Counted from the first letter of the stretch, positions 35,720-45,184 are shown. The stretch is DNA of 64,000 nt from Paracoccaceae bacterium (GCA_022763485.1 JALEGX010000159.1:1-64000); one strand, 5' to 3'. Program-made: numbers and translations. Notes: generated by a model not told the origin, from the letters alone.

Positions 35720-36805
35720 ATGAAACTCAAAGCAATGATGCTGACGTCCGTTCTGGCAGTGGGCGCCACCGCCGCGCTCGCCGAAGAAGTTCGCGTCTAC
35801 AACTGGTCCGACTACATCGACGAGGAACTGCTGTCCAAGTTCGAAGCGGAAACCGGGATCAAGCTGATCTACGATGTTTTCGACAGCAACGAAGTCCTGG
35901 AAACCAAGATGCTGGCCGGTGGCTCCGGCTATGACGTCGTGGTTCCGACCGGGACCTTCCTTCAGCGTCAGATCCAGGCGGGCGCGTTCCAGAAACTGGA
36001 CGCCTCGAAACTGTCGAACGCGGGCAACATGTGGGACGCGATCGAACAGCGCACCGCCCAATACGACCCCGGCAATGCCTATTCCATCAACTACATGTGG
36101 GGGTCCACCGGGCTGGGCGTGAACGTTGGCAAAGTCCGCGAGATCCTGGGCGCAGACGCTCCGGTCAACAGCATGGACCTGATCCTGAAGCCGGAAAACA
36201 TGGAAAAGCTGGCCGAATGCGGCGTGCATTTCCTGGATGCCCCGGCAGAGATCATTCCCCTGACGCTGAAATATCTGGGTGAAGATCCCGACAGCCACGA
36301 CAAGGACGTGATCGCCAAGGCCGAGCCGGTCCTGATGGGCGTGCGCCCCTACATCCAGAAGTTCCATAGCTCGGAATACATCAACGCGCTGGCCAATGGC
36401 GACATCTGCGTTGCCGTGGGGTGGTCGGGTGACGTGCTGCAGGCCCGTGACCGCGCAGCAGAAGCCGAGAATGGCGTCGAAATCGAATACCACGCCTTCA
36501 AGGAAGGCTCGCTGATGTGGTTCGACCAGATGGCCATCCCCGTCGACGCACCGAACCCCGAAGCCGCACACAAGTTCCTGGACTTCATCATGGACGCGGG
36601 CAACATGGCCGCGGCATCCAACTACGTCTATTACGCCAACGGCAACAAGGCGTCTCAGGAATTCCTGGAAGAGGACGTGATCGGGGATCCCGCGATCTAC
36701 CCGGATGAAGAAACCATGGGCAACCTCTACACCACCACGCCCTATCCGGCGAAAACCCAGCGCGCCGTGACGCGCCTGTGGACCAAGGTCAAATCCGGCA
36801 CCTGA
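35720..36805 (+). CDS. Periplasmic putrescine/polyamine-binding protein (PotF/SpuD-like)
   Basis: The 361-residue protein has a signal peptide (about 1-21, TAALA) and the PotF/SpuD-type N terminus VRVYNWSDYIDEELLSKFE (key part YNWSDYID). Other conserved points are YDVVVPTGTFLQRQIQAG, NYMWGSTGLGVN, CVAVGWSGDVLQA and YYANGNKAS. The NWSDYI and GWSGD residues line the amine pocket in the family, so putrescine or a similar diamine is likely. The ATG at 35720 follows AGGGAG. It is first in an operon with ATPase, two permeases and a flavin oxidase. It is clearly different from the binding protein of the minus-strand operon. Confidence 0.94.
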   Translation: MKLKAMMLTSVLAVGATAALAEEVRVYNWSDYIDEELLSKFEAETGIKLIYDVFDSNEVLETKMLAGGSGYDVVVPTGTFLQRQIQAGAFQKLDASKLSNAGNMWDAIEQRTAQYDPGNAYSINYMWGSTGLGVNVGKVREILGADAPVNSMDLILKPENMEKLAECGVHFLDAPAEIIPLTLKYLGEDPDSHDKDVIAKAEPVLMGVRPYIQKFHSSEYINALANGDICVAVGWSGDVLQARDRAAEAENGVEIEYHAFKEGSLMWFDQMAIPVDAPNPEAAHKFLDFIMDAGNMAAASNYVYYANGNKASQEFLEEDVIGDPAIYPDEETMGNLYTTTPYPAKTQRAVTRLWTKVKSGT

Positions 36806-36818
36806 TCGGATCCTTATG

Positions 36819-36847
36819 ACAAGGCGGGCCCTGACGGTCCGCCTTGT
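36819..36847 (+). promoter_or_regulatory. Intercistronic hairpin after the second binding-protein gene
   Basis: ACAAGGCGGGCC pairs with GGTCCGCCTTGT (one G-T pair, 5-base loop) 13 bases after the stop. It is followed only by TTCCCATT, so partial attenuation or 3'-end protection of the binding-protein mRNA is more likely than full termination. Confidence 0.6.
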
Positions 36848-36927
36848 TCCCATTGAACGCGTCGGCACAGGCGCGGGTATCAAGAAAATCTGCAACAGCC
36901 AGCAGACGAAACCAGCCGGGGGTTTTC

Positions 36928-38055
36928 GTGACTTCAACCGTATTTGCACCCTGGGAGGATGCCGAGGCCAAGCCTTTGATTCACTTCCAGAACGTCACCA
37001 AACGCTTTGGTGACTTTGTCGCCATCGACGATCTGACCATCGATATTTACGAACGTGAATTCTATGCGCTGCTGGGCCCGTCGGGGTGTGGCAAGACGAC
37101 ATTGATGCGGATGCTGGCCGGGTTCGAAACCCCGACCGAAGGCACGATCCATCTGGCCGGGCAGGACATCGCGCCCGTGCCCCCCAACAAGCGTGCCGTC
37201 AACATGATGTTCCAGTCCTACGCGCTGTTTCCGCACCTGTCGGTGTGGGACAACATCGCCTTCGGGCTGAAGCGGCAGAACATGCCGAAACATAATATCA
37301 CCGAACGGGTTGAAGAGATGCTGCGTCTGACGCGGCTGGAAAAATTCGCCCGACGCAAACCACATCAGATCTCGGGCGGTCAGCGACAGCGGGTGGCGCT
37401 GGCACGTTCGCTCGCCAAGGCCCCCAAGCTGCTGTTGCTGGATGAACCGCTGGGCGCGCTGGACAAGAAGCTGCGCCAGGAAACCCAGTTCGAGCTGATG
37501 GACATCCAGGAAAAGACCGGCACGACCTTCGTGATCGTCACCCACGACCAGGAAGAAGCGATGACCGTTGCCAGCCGCGTCGCGGTGATGGATCACGGCA
37601 AGATCATTCAGGTGGCAACGCCCGACCGGATCTATGAAACACCCAATTCCGTCTATGTTGCGGACTTTATCGGCGACGTAAACATCATCGAAGGCACCGC
37701 CAGCGCCAACGGCGAAGATCAATACGCCGTAACCTGGTCCGAAGGGCAGGCCCCGTTGAACGCCACCTCCACCACAACCTTCGCCGAGGGGCAGAAATGC
37801 CATCTGGCGATCCGGCCGGAAAAGGTCACCATCAACGCCGACAAGCCCGAAGGGGTCGACAATCTGGTTCAGGGCAAGATCCTGGACATCGCGTATCTGG
37901 GCAATATTTCCACCTATTACGTCGAATTGCCCTCGGGCACCGTGATCAAGGCGCAGACCGCAAACACCCGGCGGATCGCCCGACGTTCCTTCACCTGGGA
38001 AGACACTGTCTGGCTGTCGTGGACAGCTACGGCGGGCGTTCTGCTGGCGGAATGA
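36928..38055 (+). CDS. ABC transporter ATP-binding protein, PotG-like
   Basis: A 375-residue polyamine-transporter ATPase. Walker A is GPSGCGKTT, the Q-loop is MMFQSYALFPHLS, the signature is ISGGQRQR, Walker B is LLLLDEPLGALD, and the H-loop is VTHDQEEA. The C-terminal TOBE domain (about 295-370) includes LAIRPEKVTI. The start is taken as GTG at 36928, which follows GGGGG at 6 bases; the frame upstream runs through the intercistronic hairpin and looks non-coding. Its stop overlaps the next gene's ATG. Confidence 0.93.
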   Translation: MTSTVFAPWEDAEAKPLIHFQNVTKRFGDFVAIDDLTIDIYEREFYALLGPSGCGKTTLMRMLAGFETPTEGTIHLAGQDIAPVPPNKRAVNMMFQSYALFPHLSVWDNIAFGLKRQNMPKHNITERVEEMLRLTRLEKFARRKPHQISGGQRQRVALARSLAKAPKLLLLDEPLGALDKKLRQETQFELMDIQEKTGTTFVIVTHDQEEAMTVASRVAVMDHGKIIQVATPDRIYETPNSVYVADFIGDVNIIEGTASANGEDQYAVTWSEGQAPLNATSTTTFAEGQKCHLAIRPEKVTINADKPEGVDNLVQGKILDIAYLGNISTYYVELPSGTVIKAQTANTRRIARRSFTWEDTVWLSWTATAGVLLAE

Positions 38056-39170
38056 TGCGCAGATTAAACAATTCACTCATCGCGCTCGTTCTGGCTGTAT
38101 TGGTATCAGGTTCGGTTATGGGGCTATTGTGGCTGATACTATTCTTGGTTGGAGCGTCGTTTTTTGGCTTCCTGTTGCCAGTTGCCACTCTTTCCACGCC
38201 ATTTCTCCAGTACCTCCTTCAAGCCGTCATTCTGGGGGGACTGGCTTACCTCCTGTGGCGGTCTCTTGACGACTCCCGTCGCTCTGCTGTGTCTAGGAAC
38301 CTCCTGATTGGAACCCCTTACTTCTGGCTTATGGCCCTGTTCCTGGTGCCTTTCGCCATCGTGCTGAAAATCTCGCTGTCGGATGTGGCGCTGGCCCGTC
38401 CGCCCTATCTGCCGCATTTCGATTGGGCAACGGGCATCGGGGCATTCCTGGCTGAGCTGGATTTTGAAAACTTCGTCTTCCTGACCGAAGATGACCTCTA
38501 TTGGAAAGCCTATCTCAGCAGTCTGAAGATTGCCGTCATCTCGACGGTGCTGACCCTGCTGGTCGGGTATCCGATCGCCTACGGCATGGCCCGAACCCCG
38601 GCAGAGTGGCGGCCAACGCTGATGATGCTGGTGATCCTGCCCTTCTGGACCAGCTTCCTGATCCGCGTCTACGCCTGGATGGGGATCCTGAGCAACGAAG
38701 GGTTCCTGAACCAGTTCCTGATGTGGACCGGGATAATCTCGGAACCGTTGACCATCCTCAACACCAACACTGCCGTCTATATCGGCATCGTCTATACCTA
38801 CCTGCCGTTCATGATCCTGCCGATCTATGCGGCGCTGGAGCGGCTGGACGAATCACTGATCGAAGCGGCCGAGGATCTGGGCTGTTCGCGGTTGCTGGCG
38901 TTCTGGCTGGTGACGATCCCCATGTCCAAGAACGGCATCATCGCCGGGTCGTTCCTGGTCTTCATCCCGGCCCTGGGTGAGTTCGTGATCCCGTCGCTGC
39001 TGGGCGGCTCGGGCACGCTGATGATCGGCAAGGTGCTGTGGGAAGAGTTCTTCTCGAACCGCGACTGGCCGGTCGCCAGCGCCGTGGCCATCGTGCTGTT
39101 GTTGTTGCTGGTGGTGCCGATCGTGCTGTTCCAGCGCAACCAGCAGAAGCAGCAGGAGGCAGACCAATGA
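38052..39170 (+). CDS. ABC transporter permease, PotH/PotB-like, with atypical N-terminal extension
   Basis: A 372-residue permease overlapping the ATPase stop (AATGATG). The typical family N terminus (SRNLLIGTPYFWL) begins only at about codon 81. The first 79 codons encode two or three extra hydrophobic stretches (about 8-40 and 55-70). They use codons rare in this window: AGA, TTA, CTA twice, ATA, AGG. By my count 124 of 240 bases (38061-38300) are G or C, against 38 of 60 in 38401-38460. The core has the usual helices and EAA loop (SLIEAAEDLGCSRLLAFW). A GTG at 38289 could be an alternative start but has no Shine-Dalgarno. Confidence 0.88.
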   Translation: MMRRLNNSLIALVLAVLVSGSVMGLLWLILFLVGASFFGFLLPVATLSTPFLQYLLQAVILGGLAYLLWRSLDDSRRSAVSRNLLIGTPYFWLMALFLVPFAIVLKISLSDVALARPPYLPHFDWATGIGAFLAELDFENFVFLTEDDLYWKAYLSSLKIAVISTVLTLLVGYPIAYGMARTPAEWRPTLMMLVILPFWTSFLIRVYAWMGILSNEGFLNQFLMWTGIISEPLTILNTNTAVYIGIVYTYLPFMILPIYAALERLDESLIEAAEDLGCSRLLAFWLVTIPMSKNGIIAGSFLVFIPALGEFVIPSLLGGSGTLMIGKVLWEEFFSNRDWPVASAVAIVLLLLLVVPIVLFQRNQQKQQEADQ

Positions 39171-39985
39171 ACAGACTGAGCTGGTTCAATGTTGTCTCCC
39201 TGACCCTGGGATTTGCGTTTCTCTATATCCCCATGGTGATCCTGATCATCTACAGCTTCAACGAAAGCAAGCTGGTCACGGTCTGGGCGGGGTTTTCGAC
39301 CAAATGGTATGGCGAACTGCTGCAGAATGAGGCCTATCTGAACGCCGCCTGGGTGACGCTGAAGGTTGCGGTGTTTTCCTCGACCATCGCCACGGTGCTG
39401 GGCACCATGGGCGCCTATGTCATGGTGCGCGGCGGGCGGTTCTTTGGCCGTACGCTGTTTTCCGGCATGATCTATGCCCCGCTGGTGATGCCAGAGGTGA
39501 TCACCGGCCTGTCCCTGCTGCTGCTATTCATCGGCATCGGACTGGACCGGGGGGTTCTGACCATCGTGCTGGCGCATACGACCTTTTCCATGTGCTATGT
39601 CTCGGTCGTTGTGTCCTCCCGTCTTGTCACCTTCGACAGGTCGCTGGAGGAGGCCGCGCTGGACCTTGGGTGCTCTCCCGCCGAAGCCTTCCGTCTGGTA
39701 ACACTGCCGATCATCGCACCGGCGGTCATCTCGGGCTGGCTGCTGGCCTTCACCCTGTCGCTGGATGATCTGGTGATTGCGTCCTTCACCTCCGGTCCCT
39801 CCGCGACGACCCTGCCGATCAAGATCTTCTCGGCCGTGCGTCTGGGCGTCAGTCCAGAGATCAACGCGCTGTCGACTTTGATGATCGCGATTGTCACCGT
39901 CGGCGTGATCAGCGCCTCACTGGTGTCCAAGCGGCAGGCCGTGAGACAGCAACGGGAAACCCGCGAAGCTGAGCGGACTGCATGA
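39167..39985 (+). CDS. ABC transporter permease, PotI/PotC-like
   Basis: A 272-residue permease of normal family size, overlapping the previous gene by 4 bases (ATGA). It has six predicted membrane helices. The opening is LGFAFLYIPMVILIIYSFN, and the EAA loop is SLEEAALDLGCSPAEAFRLV, followed by the late FTLSLDDLVIASFTSGP segment typical of PotC/PotI. It makes the channel with the 372-residue permease. Unlike the minus-strand operon's PotC homologue, it has no N-terminal extension. Confidence 0.94.
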   Translation: MNRLSWFNVVSLTLGFAFLYIPMVILIIYSFNESKLVTVWAGFSTKWYGELLQNEAYLNAAWVTLKVAVFSSTIATVLGTMGAYVMVRGGRFFGRTLFSGMIYAPLVMPEVITGLSLLLLFIGIGLDRGVLTIVLAHTTFSMCYVSVVVSSRLVTFDRSLEEAALDLGCSPAEAFRLVTLPIIAPAVISGWLLAFTLSLDDLVIASFTSGPSATTLPIKIFSAVRLGVSPEINALSTLMIAIVTVGVISASLVSKRQAVRQQRETREAERTA

Positions 39986-41304
39986 AGCGCATCTTTGGCG
40001 AGTTCGCCTATGGCGACGGGCCACGTGCGGGGTGCTGGTGGGATGAAACCGTCACCGCCCCGAACTGGCCCAGCCTGGAGGACGCGCAGACGGCAGATGT
40101 CGCTATCATCGGGGGTGGCTTCACCGGGATCTCCGCTGCGCTCCACCTGGCGCAGGCTGGCGTGGATGTGGCGGTTCTGGAAGCCAACACGCCGGGCTGG
40201 GGCGCCTCCGGTCGCAATGGCGGGTTCTGTTGTCTGGGCGGCTCAAAGCTGAGCCACGGTGCAATGGCGCGCGCCTTTGGGGAACAGGCCACCGCAGAAT
40301 ATGAGGCCAGCGAATCCGCCGCTGTCGATCTGGTCCACAGACTGCTGACCAGTCACGCTATCGAAGCGGACACCCATTCCCGGGGCGAAACGCAGCTGGC
40401 GCATACTCCACGTGCGATGCGCCACCTCCGGCAAGAAGCCGAAAGCATGGAGCGCGAAGGGATTGATCCACAACTGGTCGAACGAGCCGACCTGCGCCAG
40501 AATGGCATGCAGGGCAGCTTCTTTGGCGCACTGACCCGCCCCGAAGGCTTTGCCCTAAACCCGCGGAAATACCTATTTGGTCTGGCAGATGCGGCAACCC
40601 AACACGGCGCACGGCTGTTTCAGAACAGTGCGGTGACCGCGCTGGACCGGCGCGACCGGGGCTTTGTGCTGCGCAGCGCTCAGGGCGAGATCCAAGCCGA
40701 TCAGGTCATCATCGCCACAAATGGCTATTCCTCCGAAGATCTGCCCCCCTGGCTGGCCGGTCGCTACATGCCCGCACAATCCACGGTGATGGTCACCCGT
40801 CCGATGTCCGAGGCCGAGCTGGAGGCACAGGGCTGGACCACCGCGCAGATGGCTTATGACACCCGCAACATGCTGCACTATTTCCGCCTGATGCCGGATC
40901 GGCGGTTCCTGTTCGGCATGCGGGGCGGATTGCTGGCCTCCCCCGGAGTGGAACAACGGATCCGGCTGAAGCTGCGGCGGGATTTCGACGCGATGTTCCC
41001 CGACTGGGCGCAGGTTGAAACCACGCATATGTGGTCAGGCATGGTCTGCCTGTCGCGCAATCTTGTGCCTTTCGTCGGTCCCGTGCCAGAGCAACCGGGG
41101 CTGTTCGCGGGGCTCTGCTATCACGGGAACGGGGTGGCAATGGGCACCTACAGCGGCCGGCTGCTGGCGGGTCTGATCCTGGGCCAGCCCGGCGATCTGC
41201 CCTATTCTCCGGTCCTGCAGAAGATGCGCAAGTTTCCACTGGGTCCGATGCGTCGCGTGCTGATGCCGCCCGCCTATGCGGTTCTGGCCGCTCTGGACCT
41301 CTGA
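39982..41304 (+). CDS. FAD-dependent amine oxidase, PuuB-like
   Basis: The 440-residue DAO-family flavoprotein resembles gamma-glutamylputrescine oxidase. The FAD-binding motif IIGGGFTGISAALHL lies near 37-51, with ASGRNGGFCCLGG near 71-83 and CYHGNGVAMGTYSGRLL (about 376-392) as the C-terminal FAD contact. The N-terminal WWDETV and TADVAIIGGG arrangement is typical of the PuuB group. It would oxidise an amine to an aldehyde, releasing ammonia and H2O2. It is translationally coupled (ATGA) to the permease gene, tying it to the imported amine. Its 3' end overlaps the convergent phosphotransferase-like gene by 31 bases. Confidence 0.92.
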   Translation: MKRIFGEFAYGDGPRAGCWWDETVTAPNWPSLEDAQTADVAIIGGGFTGISAALHLAQAGVDVAVLEANTPGWGASGRNGGFCCLGGSKLSHGAMARAFGEQATAEYEASESAAVDLVHRLLTSHAIEADTHSRGETQLAHTPRAMRHLRQEAESMEREGIDPQLVERADLRQNGMQGSFFGALTRPEGFALNPRKYLFGLADAATQHGARLFQNSAVTALDRRDRGFVLRSAQGEIQADQVIIATNGYSSEDLPPWLAGRYMPAQSTVMVTRPMSEAELEAQGWTTAQMAYDTRNMLHYFRLMPDRRFLFGMRGGLLASPGVEQRIRLKLRRDFDAMFPDWAQVETTHMWSGMVCLSRNLVPFVGPVPEQPGLFAGLCYHGNGVAMGTYSGRLLAGLILGQPGDLPYSPVLQKMRKFPLGPMRRVLMPPAYAVLAALDL

Positions 41305-42239
41305 TCCTCAAGTACGGCGACCTCCAGCTCCAGCGCCTCGGCATAATCGCTCTTGCCGTGCTCCGCACGCCACGCGCAATAGGCGGCCATTCGCCAATGA
41401 AGCCAGGGTGCCAGCAGCCTGTAGCGATGAACAACGTCAGGATCAGGATAGGCCGAAAGGAAGCCCTCGACCTCTGCTGAGCTCAGCACATCTCCCCGGT
41501 ACAGATGCTGCATCGCAGGGGACAGGAAGATCCCGATATCTTCCGCGGGATCACCCAGAACCGGACACTGCCAGTCGATCAGGGACACGGTTCCATCATG
41601 GGCCACCAGGTTGCCGGGCACCGGATCGCCATGCACCAGCACCCTGCGGGCGACAGGTGCCACCTGTTGATCTGGCCGCAGAGCCAGAAGCCTGTACCGT
41701 ACGGCGTCCGAGCACCCCGCAAGGATCCTGAGCGCATGGTCCCGTTGGTCCTGGCTACCATTGCAGCCCAGCGGCAGGTCGGTCAGCGGATCACAGGCAT
41801 GCAGACGTCCCAGCAGCTGTGCCACGATGTCGGGGCCTTGAGTCCAGGGGCTGCCGGACAAATGCCGGTACAGGACCCAGGCGTAGCCTTCGAAGCTGCC
41901 ATGCGTGACCAGTTCGGGCGCCATACCGCTGCCCGCCAGCCTGGTCAGACAGGCGACCTCGCGTCCCGCATCATTTGCGAACATGGGATTTGACGCGCGG
42001 GCCTCAAAAACCTTCAACACGCAATCGGGTTCCCCCAGCAACCGCCAGACATGGTTCGATCGACCACCCTGCATCGGAACGATGGCCCCGGTCAGCTGCA
42101 CCAGTCCGGAGGCGCTGATCTGCGCAATCAGGCGATCTCGGCTTTCTGTAGAAAATCCGGACAGGGTCGTTCTCCGCAGCTGACAGACCCGTTTCCCGTG
42201 ATGGGGCCGAGCATTGACCCTCCTTACACGGGTTTTCAA
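41274..42239 (-). CDS. APH/choline kinase-like phosphotransferase, start uncertain
   Basis: The protein (321 residues if the TTG at 42239 is used) has the kinase-like fold of the APH family. It has a Gly-rich GGRSNHVWRL, VLKVFE with the ATP-binding Lys, the catalytic loop VLVHGDPVPGNLV (Asp and Asn) and the metal-binding LIDWQCP. It may phosphorylate a small alcohol or amino compound such as choline or ethanolamine. The start is unclear. The only strong Shine-Dalgarno (AAGGAGG) precedes an out-of-frame ATG at about 42213 that opens 28 codons ending near 42130. An in-frame ATG at 42074 would give 266 residues. Confidence 0.75.
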   Translation of the reverse strand: MKTRVRRVNARPHHGKRVCQLRRTTLSGFSTESRDRLIAQISASGLVQLTGAIVPMQGGRSNHVWRLLGEPDCVLKVFEARASNPMFANDAGREVACLTRLAGSGMAPELVTHGSFEGYAWVLYRHLSGSPWTQGPDIVAQLLGRLHACDPLTDLPLGCNGSQDQRDHALRILAGCSDAVRYRLLALRPDQQVAPVARRVLVHGDPVPGNLVAHDGTVSLIDWQCPVLGDPAEDIGIFLSPAMQHLYRGDVLSSAEVEGFLSAYPDPDVVHRYRLLAPWLHWRMAAYCAWRAEHGKSDYAEALELEVAVLEDQRSRAARTA

Positions 42240-42347
42240 AGCCCGTCACGATCCGGCAACGCGAACCCGTTGATGGAACGCGCTGAACAGCCCTCAGGCC
42301 TCGTCTCCCCGCCGCTTGCGGGCCTCATCCAATGCAGATTTGGGAAG

Positions 42348-42423
42348 TGGTGCCGCTGAAGGGACTCGAACCCCCGACCCCATCATTACGAATGACGTGC
42401 TCTACCAGCTGAGCTACAGCGGC
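42348..42423 (-). tRNA. tRNA-Thr (anticodon CGT)
   Basis: A complete 76-nt cloverleaf on the minus strand. The acceptor stem is GCCGCTG / CAGCGGC, the D-arm GCTC..GAGC, the anticodon stem CGTCA / TGATG with loop TTCGTAA, the T-arm GGGTTCGAGTCCC, discriminator A and an encoded CCA end. The CGT anticodon reads ACG threonine codons. It has no tRNA neighbours. Confidence 0.96.
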
Positions 42424-42579
42424 ATCCTGCTGCTGCAAGGGCGTGCGCCCCGCGACAAAGGACATGGCACCCATCCTGCCAGAGTTGTCAGGCGGGTACG
42501 AAAAGCCGTTTAAACATTCTCTTTCACCGGCGCAAGTGGCCATGTGGGGCACTGTTCGGCCCGTTGCCATCGAAAGGAA

Positions 42580-42607
42580 AAGGCCCCGATCCTGCGATCA
42601 GGGCCTT
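42580..42607 (-). terminator. Terminator of the one-carbon cluster
   Basis: AAGGCCCCGATC (42580-42591) pairs with GATCAGGGCCTT (42596-42607), one mismatch. On the minus strand it is followed by TTCCTTT. It lies 23 bases after the stop of the first FAD-GcvT gene. Confidence 0.85.
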
Positions 42608-42630
42608 CCACATTTCTACGCGCTGACAGA

Positions 42631-45084
42631 TCAGACTTTCACGCGCTCGGACTTCGGGTCGTACATCGGTTTCAGCGAAGCTTCGGCTTTCACCTTCACG
42701 CCGCAGACGTCGATTTCATAGGTCGAAGCAAGCACGTCCGCCGCCTTTTCGCCCTCGCACGGCACATAGCCCAGACCGATGGCCCCACCCAGCGTATGGC
42801 CGTAGTTGCCGGACGACAGATAGCCCACATATTCACCGTCCCGCAGGATCGGCTCATTGTGGAACAGCAGCGGTTCGGCGTCGGTCAGCTTGAACTGGAC
42901 CAGACGGTTCTTGGGGCCACTTTCCTTGCGCTCGATCACCGCCTGTTTACCGATGAAGTCACAGTCCTTGGTTGCCTTGACGGCAAAACCCAGACCCGCG
43001 TCCACGACGTGATCTTCGCAGGTGATGTCGTGGCCGAAATGGCGGAAGCCCTTTTCGATCCGGCAGCTGTCCATCATGTGCATGCCGCACAGTTTCAGGC
43101 CCATGTCCTGACCAGCTTCGTATAGCGTTTCGAACGCGTGGCCTGCCATGTCGGAGGAGACATAGATCTCCCAGCCCAGCTCGCCCACGTAGGTCACGCG
43201 GTGCGCACGGGCCAGGCCCATGCCCAACTCGATCTCCTGCGCGGTGCCAAACGGGTTGGCCGCGTTGGAGAAGTCGGCGGGGGACACCGCTTCCAGCAGT
43301 TTGCGCGAATTCGGCCCCATGACCGCCAATACGCCTTCGCCCGCGGTGACATCGGTGATCACCACGTTGAAATTGCCCTTGTGACGCTCCATCCAGCTCT
43401 GATCCGCCAGTCGTGTCGCCGCGGGCGTCACCACCAGATAGGCGGTTTCGGTCAGGCGGGTCACGGTGACATCGGATTCAATGCCGCCGCGATTGTTCAG
43501 GAACTGGGTGTAGACGATCTTGCCGTTGGGCACCGAATAATCGCCGCCACCGATGTAGTTCAGGAAGGCTTCGGCATCGGGGCCTTCCACACGGATCTTG
43601 CCGAAGGACGACATGTCATACATGCCGACATTTTCGCGGACAGCACGGTGTTCAGCGGCCGAGTTTTCAAACCAGTTCTGGCGCTTCCAGGTGTATTGGT
43701 ATTCGCGTTCCTGACCTTCATTCGCAAACCAGTTGGCACGTTCCCAACCGGCGATTTCGCCCATGACAGCGCCCTGCTCCAGCAGGTGGTGATGGAACGG
43801 GGTCCGGCGCACGCCGCGCGCGGTGGCCTTCTGACGATAGGGGAAATGGTCCGCATAAAGCAGGCCCAGCGTTTCTTTCGAACGCTCGAACAGATACTTC
43901 TTGTTGCCTTGGAACGGCTGCATCCGGCTGATGTCCACATCACCCAGATCAAACGGCTTCTCACCGCTGTCCATCCATTCGGCCAGCGCCATCCCGGCCC
44001 CACCGGCGGACTGGATCCCGATGGAGTTGAAGCCCGCCGCAACCCAGACGTTGTCCATCTCGGGTGCCAGACCCAGGTGATAGGCGTCATCCGGGGTAAA
44101 GGATTCGGGGCCGTTGAAGAAGGTGTGAATGCCCGCTTCGGCCAGCATCGGCATACGGTTGCAGGCGGCCTCCAGAATCGGTTCGAAGTGGTCGAAATCT
44201 TCCGGCAGCTGGTCGAATTCGAAGCTGTCCGGGATGCCGTCCATGGCCCAGGGTTTTGCGTTGGGCTCAAACGCGCCCAGCATCATCTTGCCGGCGTCTT
44301 CCTTGTAGTAGGCGCATTCATCCGGCACGCGCAGAACCGGCAGCTGGCTCAGCCCTTCGATCGGTTCGGACACGATGTAGAAGTGTTCACAGGCGTGCAG
44401 CGGGACATTGACGCCCGCCATGCGACCCACTTCGTGGCCCCACATGCCGGCGCAGTTGACGACATAGTCGCATTCGATATGGCCCGAGGCAGAGCCATCA
44501 TCGGCAACCCAGTCAACGCCGGTGACCTTGCGGCCTTCTTTGACGATGTCGGTGACCTTGATGCGTTCCTTGACGATGCCGCCACGCTGACGCGCGCCCT
44601 TGGCCAGCGCCAGAGCGATGTTGGCCGGATCGCCCTGCCCGTCCAGCGGCAGGTAGACCGCGCCAACCACACCTTCCAGGTTCAGATGCGGGTACATCTC
44701 CTGAACGCGCTCGTTGGAGATCTCTTCAACCTCTACACCGAAGGCGCGCGCCATGGCGGCCTGACGATAGATCTCTTCCTTGCGCTCTTCGGTCAGCGCC
44801 ACGGTGATAGACCCGACGCGCTTGAAGCCGGTGGCCACACCGGTTTCCTCTTCCAGCGAGCCGTAGAGCTCCTGGCTGTATTTCGCCAGCTTGGTCATGT
44901 TGGCCGTGGCGCGCAGCTGGGCAATCAGACCGGCCGCATGCCAGGTGGTGCCGCTGGTCAGCTGTTTGCGCTCCAGCAGAACCACGTCGTTCCAGCCCTT
45001 CTTGGTCAGGTGATAGGCAACCGAGCATCCGATGACGCCGCCGCCAATGATGACCACGCGGGCCTTGCTGGGAAGTTCAGCCAT
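42631..45084 (-). CDS. FAD-GcvT fusion dehydrogenase (dimethylglycine/sarcosine dehydrogenase type)
   Basis: The 817-residue protein joins an N-terminal DAO flavin domain (about 5-375, GGGVIGCSVAYHL) to an FAO_M bridge and a C-terminal folate-binding GcvT module (about 430-810). The His in TTWHAAGL corresponds to the covalent flavin site of mammalian dimethylglycine dehydrogenase. It would demethylate a methylated glycine and pass the carbon to tetrahydrofolate as 5,10-methylene-THF. The start at 45084 follows GGAG; an upstream in-frame codon is less likely. It is the last gene of the cluster, after a 100-base gap from the regulator gene, and ends at a terminator. Confidence 0.9.
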   Translation of the reverse strand: MAELPSKARVVIIGGGVIGCSVAYHLTKKGWNDVVLLERKQLTSGTTWHAAGLIAQLRATANMTKLAKYSQELYGSLEEETGVATGFKRVGSITVALTEERKEEIYRQAAMARAFGVEVEEISNERVQEMYPHLNLEGVVGAVYLPLDGQGDPANIALALAKGARQRGGIVKERIKVTDIVKEGRKVTGVDWVADDGSASGHIECDYVVNCAGMWGHEVGRMAGVNVPLHACEHFYIVSEPIEGLSQLPVLRVPDECAYYKEDAGKMMLGAFEPNAKPWAMDGIPDSFEFDQLPEDFDHFEPILEAACNRMPMLAEAGIHTFFNGPESFTPDDAYHLGLAPEMDNVWVAAGFNSIGIQSAGGAGMALAEWMDSGEKPFDLGDVDISRMQPFQGNKKYLFERSKETLGLLYADHFPYRQKATARGVRRTPFHHHLLEQGAVMGEIAGWERANWFANEGQEREYQYTWKRQNWFENSAAEHRAVRENVGMYDMSSFGKIRVEGPDAEAFLNYIGGGDYSVPNGKIVYTQFLNNRGGIESDVTVTRLTETAYLVVTPAATRLADQSWMERHKGNFNVVITDVTAGEGVLAVMGPNSRKLLEAVSPADFSNAANPFGTAQEIELGMGLARAHRVTYVGELGWEIYVSSDMAGHAFETLYEAGQDMGLKLCGMHMMDSCRIEKGFRHFGHDITCEDHVVDAGLGFAVKATKDCDFIGKQAVIERKESGPKNRLVQFKLTDAEPLLFHNEPILRDGEYVGYLSSGNYGHTLGGAIGLGYVPCEGEKAADVLASTYEIDVCGVKVKAEASLKPMYDPKSERVKV

Positions 45085-45184
45085 AGTTGTCACTCCAGAA
45101 ATCAAACTGCGCAAACTCTGCCACGGTGACCCGACGAGAAATGCATCAAAAGCGACAGAGTCTATGGTCTATTCAGCAGGCGGA

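Noticed and set aside
42348..42423. The tRNA-Thr gene as a genomic-island attachment site
   Set aside because: There is no integrase, no repeated tRNA 3' end nearby and no change in composition on either side.
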